Origin: Betaproteobacteria bacterium
GTDB taxonomy: Bacteria; Pseudomonadota; Gammaproteobacteria; Burkholderiales; Usitatibacteraceae
Length of the DNA stretch: 6,212 bases
Direction of reading: 5' to 3'
Assembly (NCBI GenBank): GCA_012274175.1
Contig: JAAOZZ010000093.1
Span: 1 to 6,212, forward strand
The notes beneath the pieces are model-generated. The model made no database searches. It was not told where the DNA came from and saw only the letters and a program-made list of their open reading frames with translations. A program made the translations under genes and the position numbers. Shown here piece by piece: positions 6,146 to 6,212 of this stretch (within the stretch, counting starts at the first letter, position 1; each line of letters begins with the position of its first letter).

Positions 6146-6212
6146 AAGTGTGTGAGACCGCACATTCGCGCCGCAGAGCACTCGACATCGCCGCGGGGAC
6201 GCGGTCGACAGA
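6146..6212. other. Right edge with no assignable feature
   Basis: These 67 bases after the small membrane-protein gene show no convincing start, terminator or RNA gene. A short TGTG/CACA inverted repeat with a six-base centre lies at 6151-6164, but it has no T run. Confidence 0.4.

Noticed and set aside
6151..6164. TGTG-N6-CACA resembling a CRP-type operator
   Set aside because: The CRP consensus needs eight bases between TGTG and CACA, and this has six. There is also no identified gene downstream to be controlled.
1..6212. An undescribed defence, mobile or biosynthetic system
   Set aside because: The genes are conserved core functions in a familiar order. I saw no integrase, transposase, direct-repeat array, retron-like RNA, toxin-antitoxin pair or marked composition shift.

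Overview
This window looks like the chromosome of a high-GC proteobacterium, most likely a betaproteobacterium. The GC-rich third codon positions and the gene set fit: twitching-motility ATPases pilT and pilU beside yggS-proC-yggT. High-GC gammaproteobacteria such as Pseudomonas carry a similar neighbourhood, so the class is an inference and no genus is named.

Layout. At the left edge lies the 3' part of an EAL-domain (cyclic-di-GMP phosphodiesterase) gene on the + strand (2-724), whose N-terminus is outside the window. It converges, 8 bases away, on a small minus-strand pair transcribed from right to left: an 87-aa exported protein of unknown function (983-1246), then a CsbD/YjbJ-family stress protein (733-963). 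Positions 1247-1444 carry no gene. That stretch holds the upstream region of the pair and a strong rho-independent terminator (1397-1422) for the next unit. The unit, also on the minus strand, is pilT (2607-3653) followed by pilU (1445-2584). Across an 87-base divergent intergenic region, the + strand carries yggS (3741-4433), proC (4444-5256) and yggT (5260-5853). These are separated by 10 and 3 bases and are almost certainly one operon. A probable 64-aa single-span membrane protein (5951-6145) follows, and the last 67 bases show nothing assignable.

How the genes work together. PilT and PilU are the retraction motors of the type IV pilus, which power twitching, surface sensing and DNA uptake. 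The EAL protein would lower c-di-GMP, which often controls pilus-based and sessile behaviour, but it is not in an operon with pilTU and its link is only by proximity. YggS (pyridoxal-phosphate homeostasis), ProC (last step of proline synthesis) and YggT (membrane protein) are a widespread housekeeping cluster.

I see no mobile element, CRISPR array, RNA gene or evidence of an undescribed system. The points most worth a second look are the compact pilT/yggS promoter region, the altered loop-6 motif of the EAL protein, and two small uncharacterised proteins, one exported and one membrane-bound.
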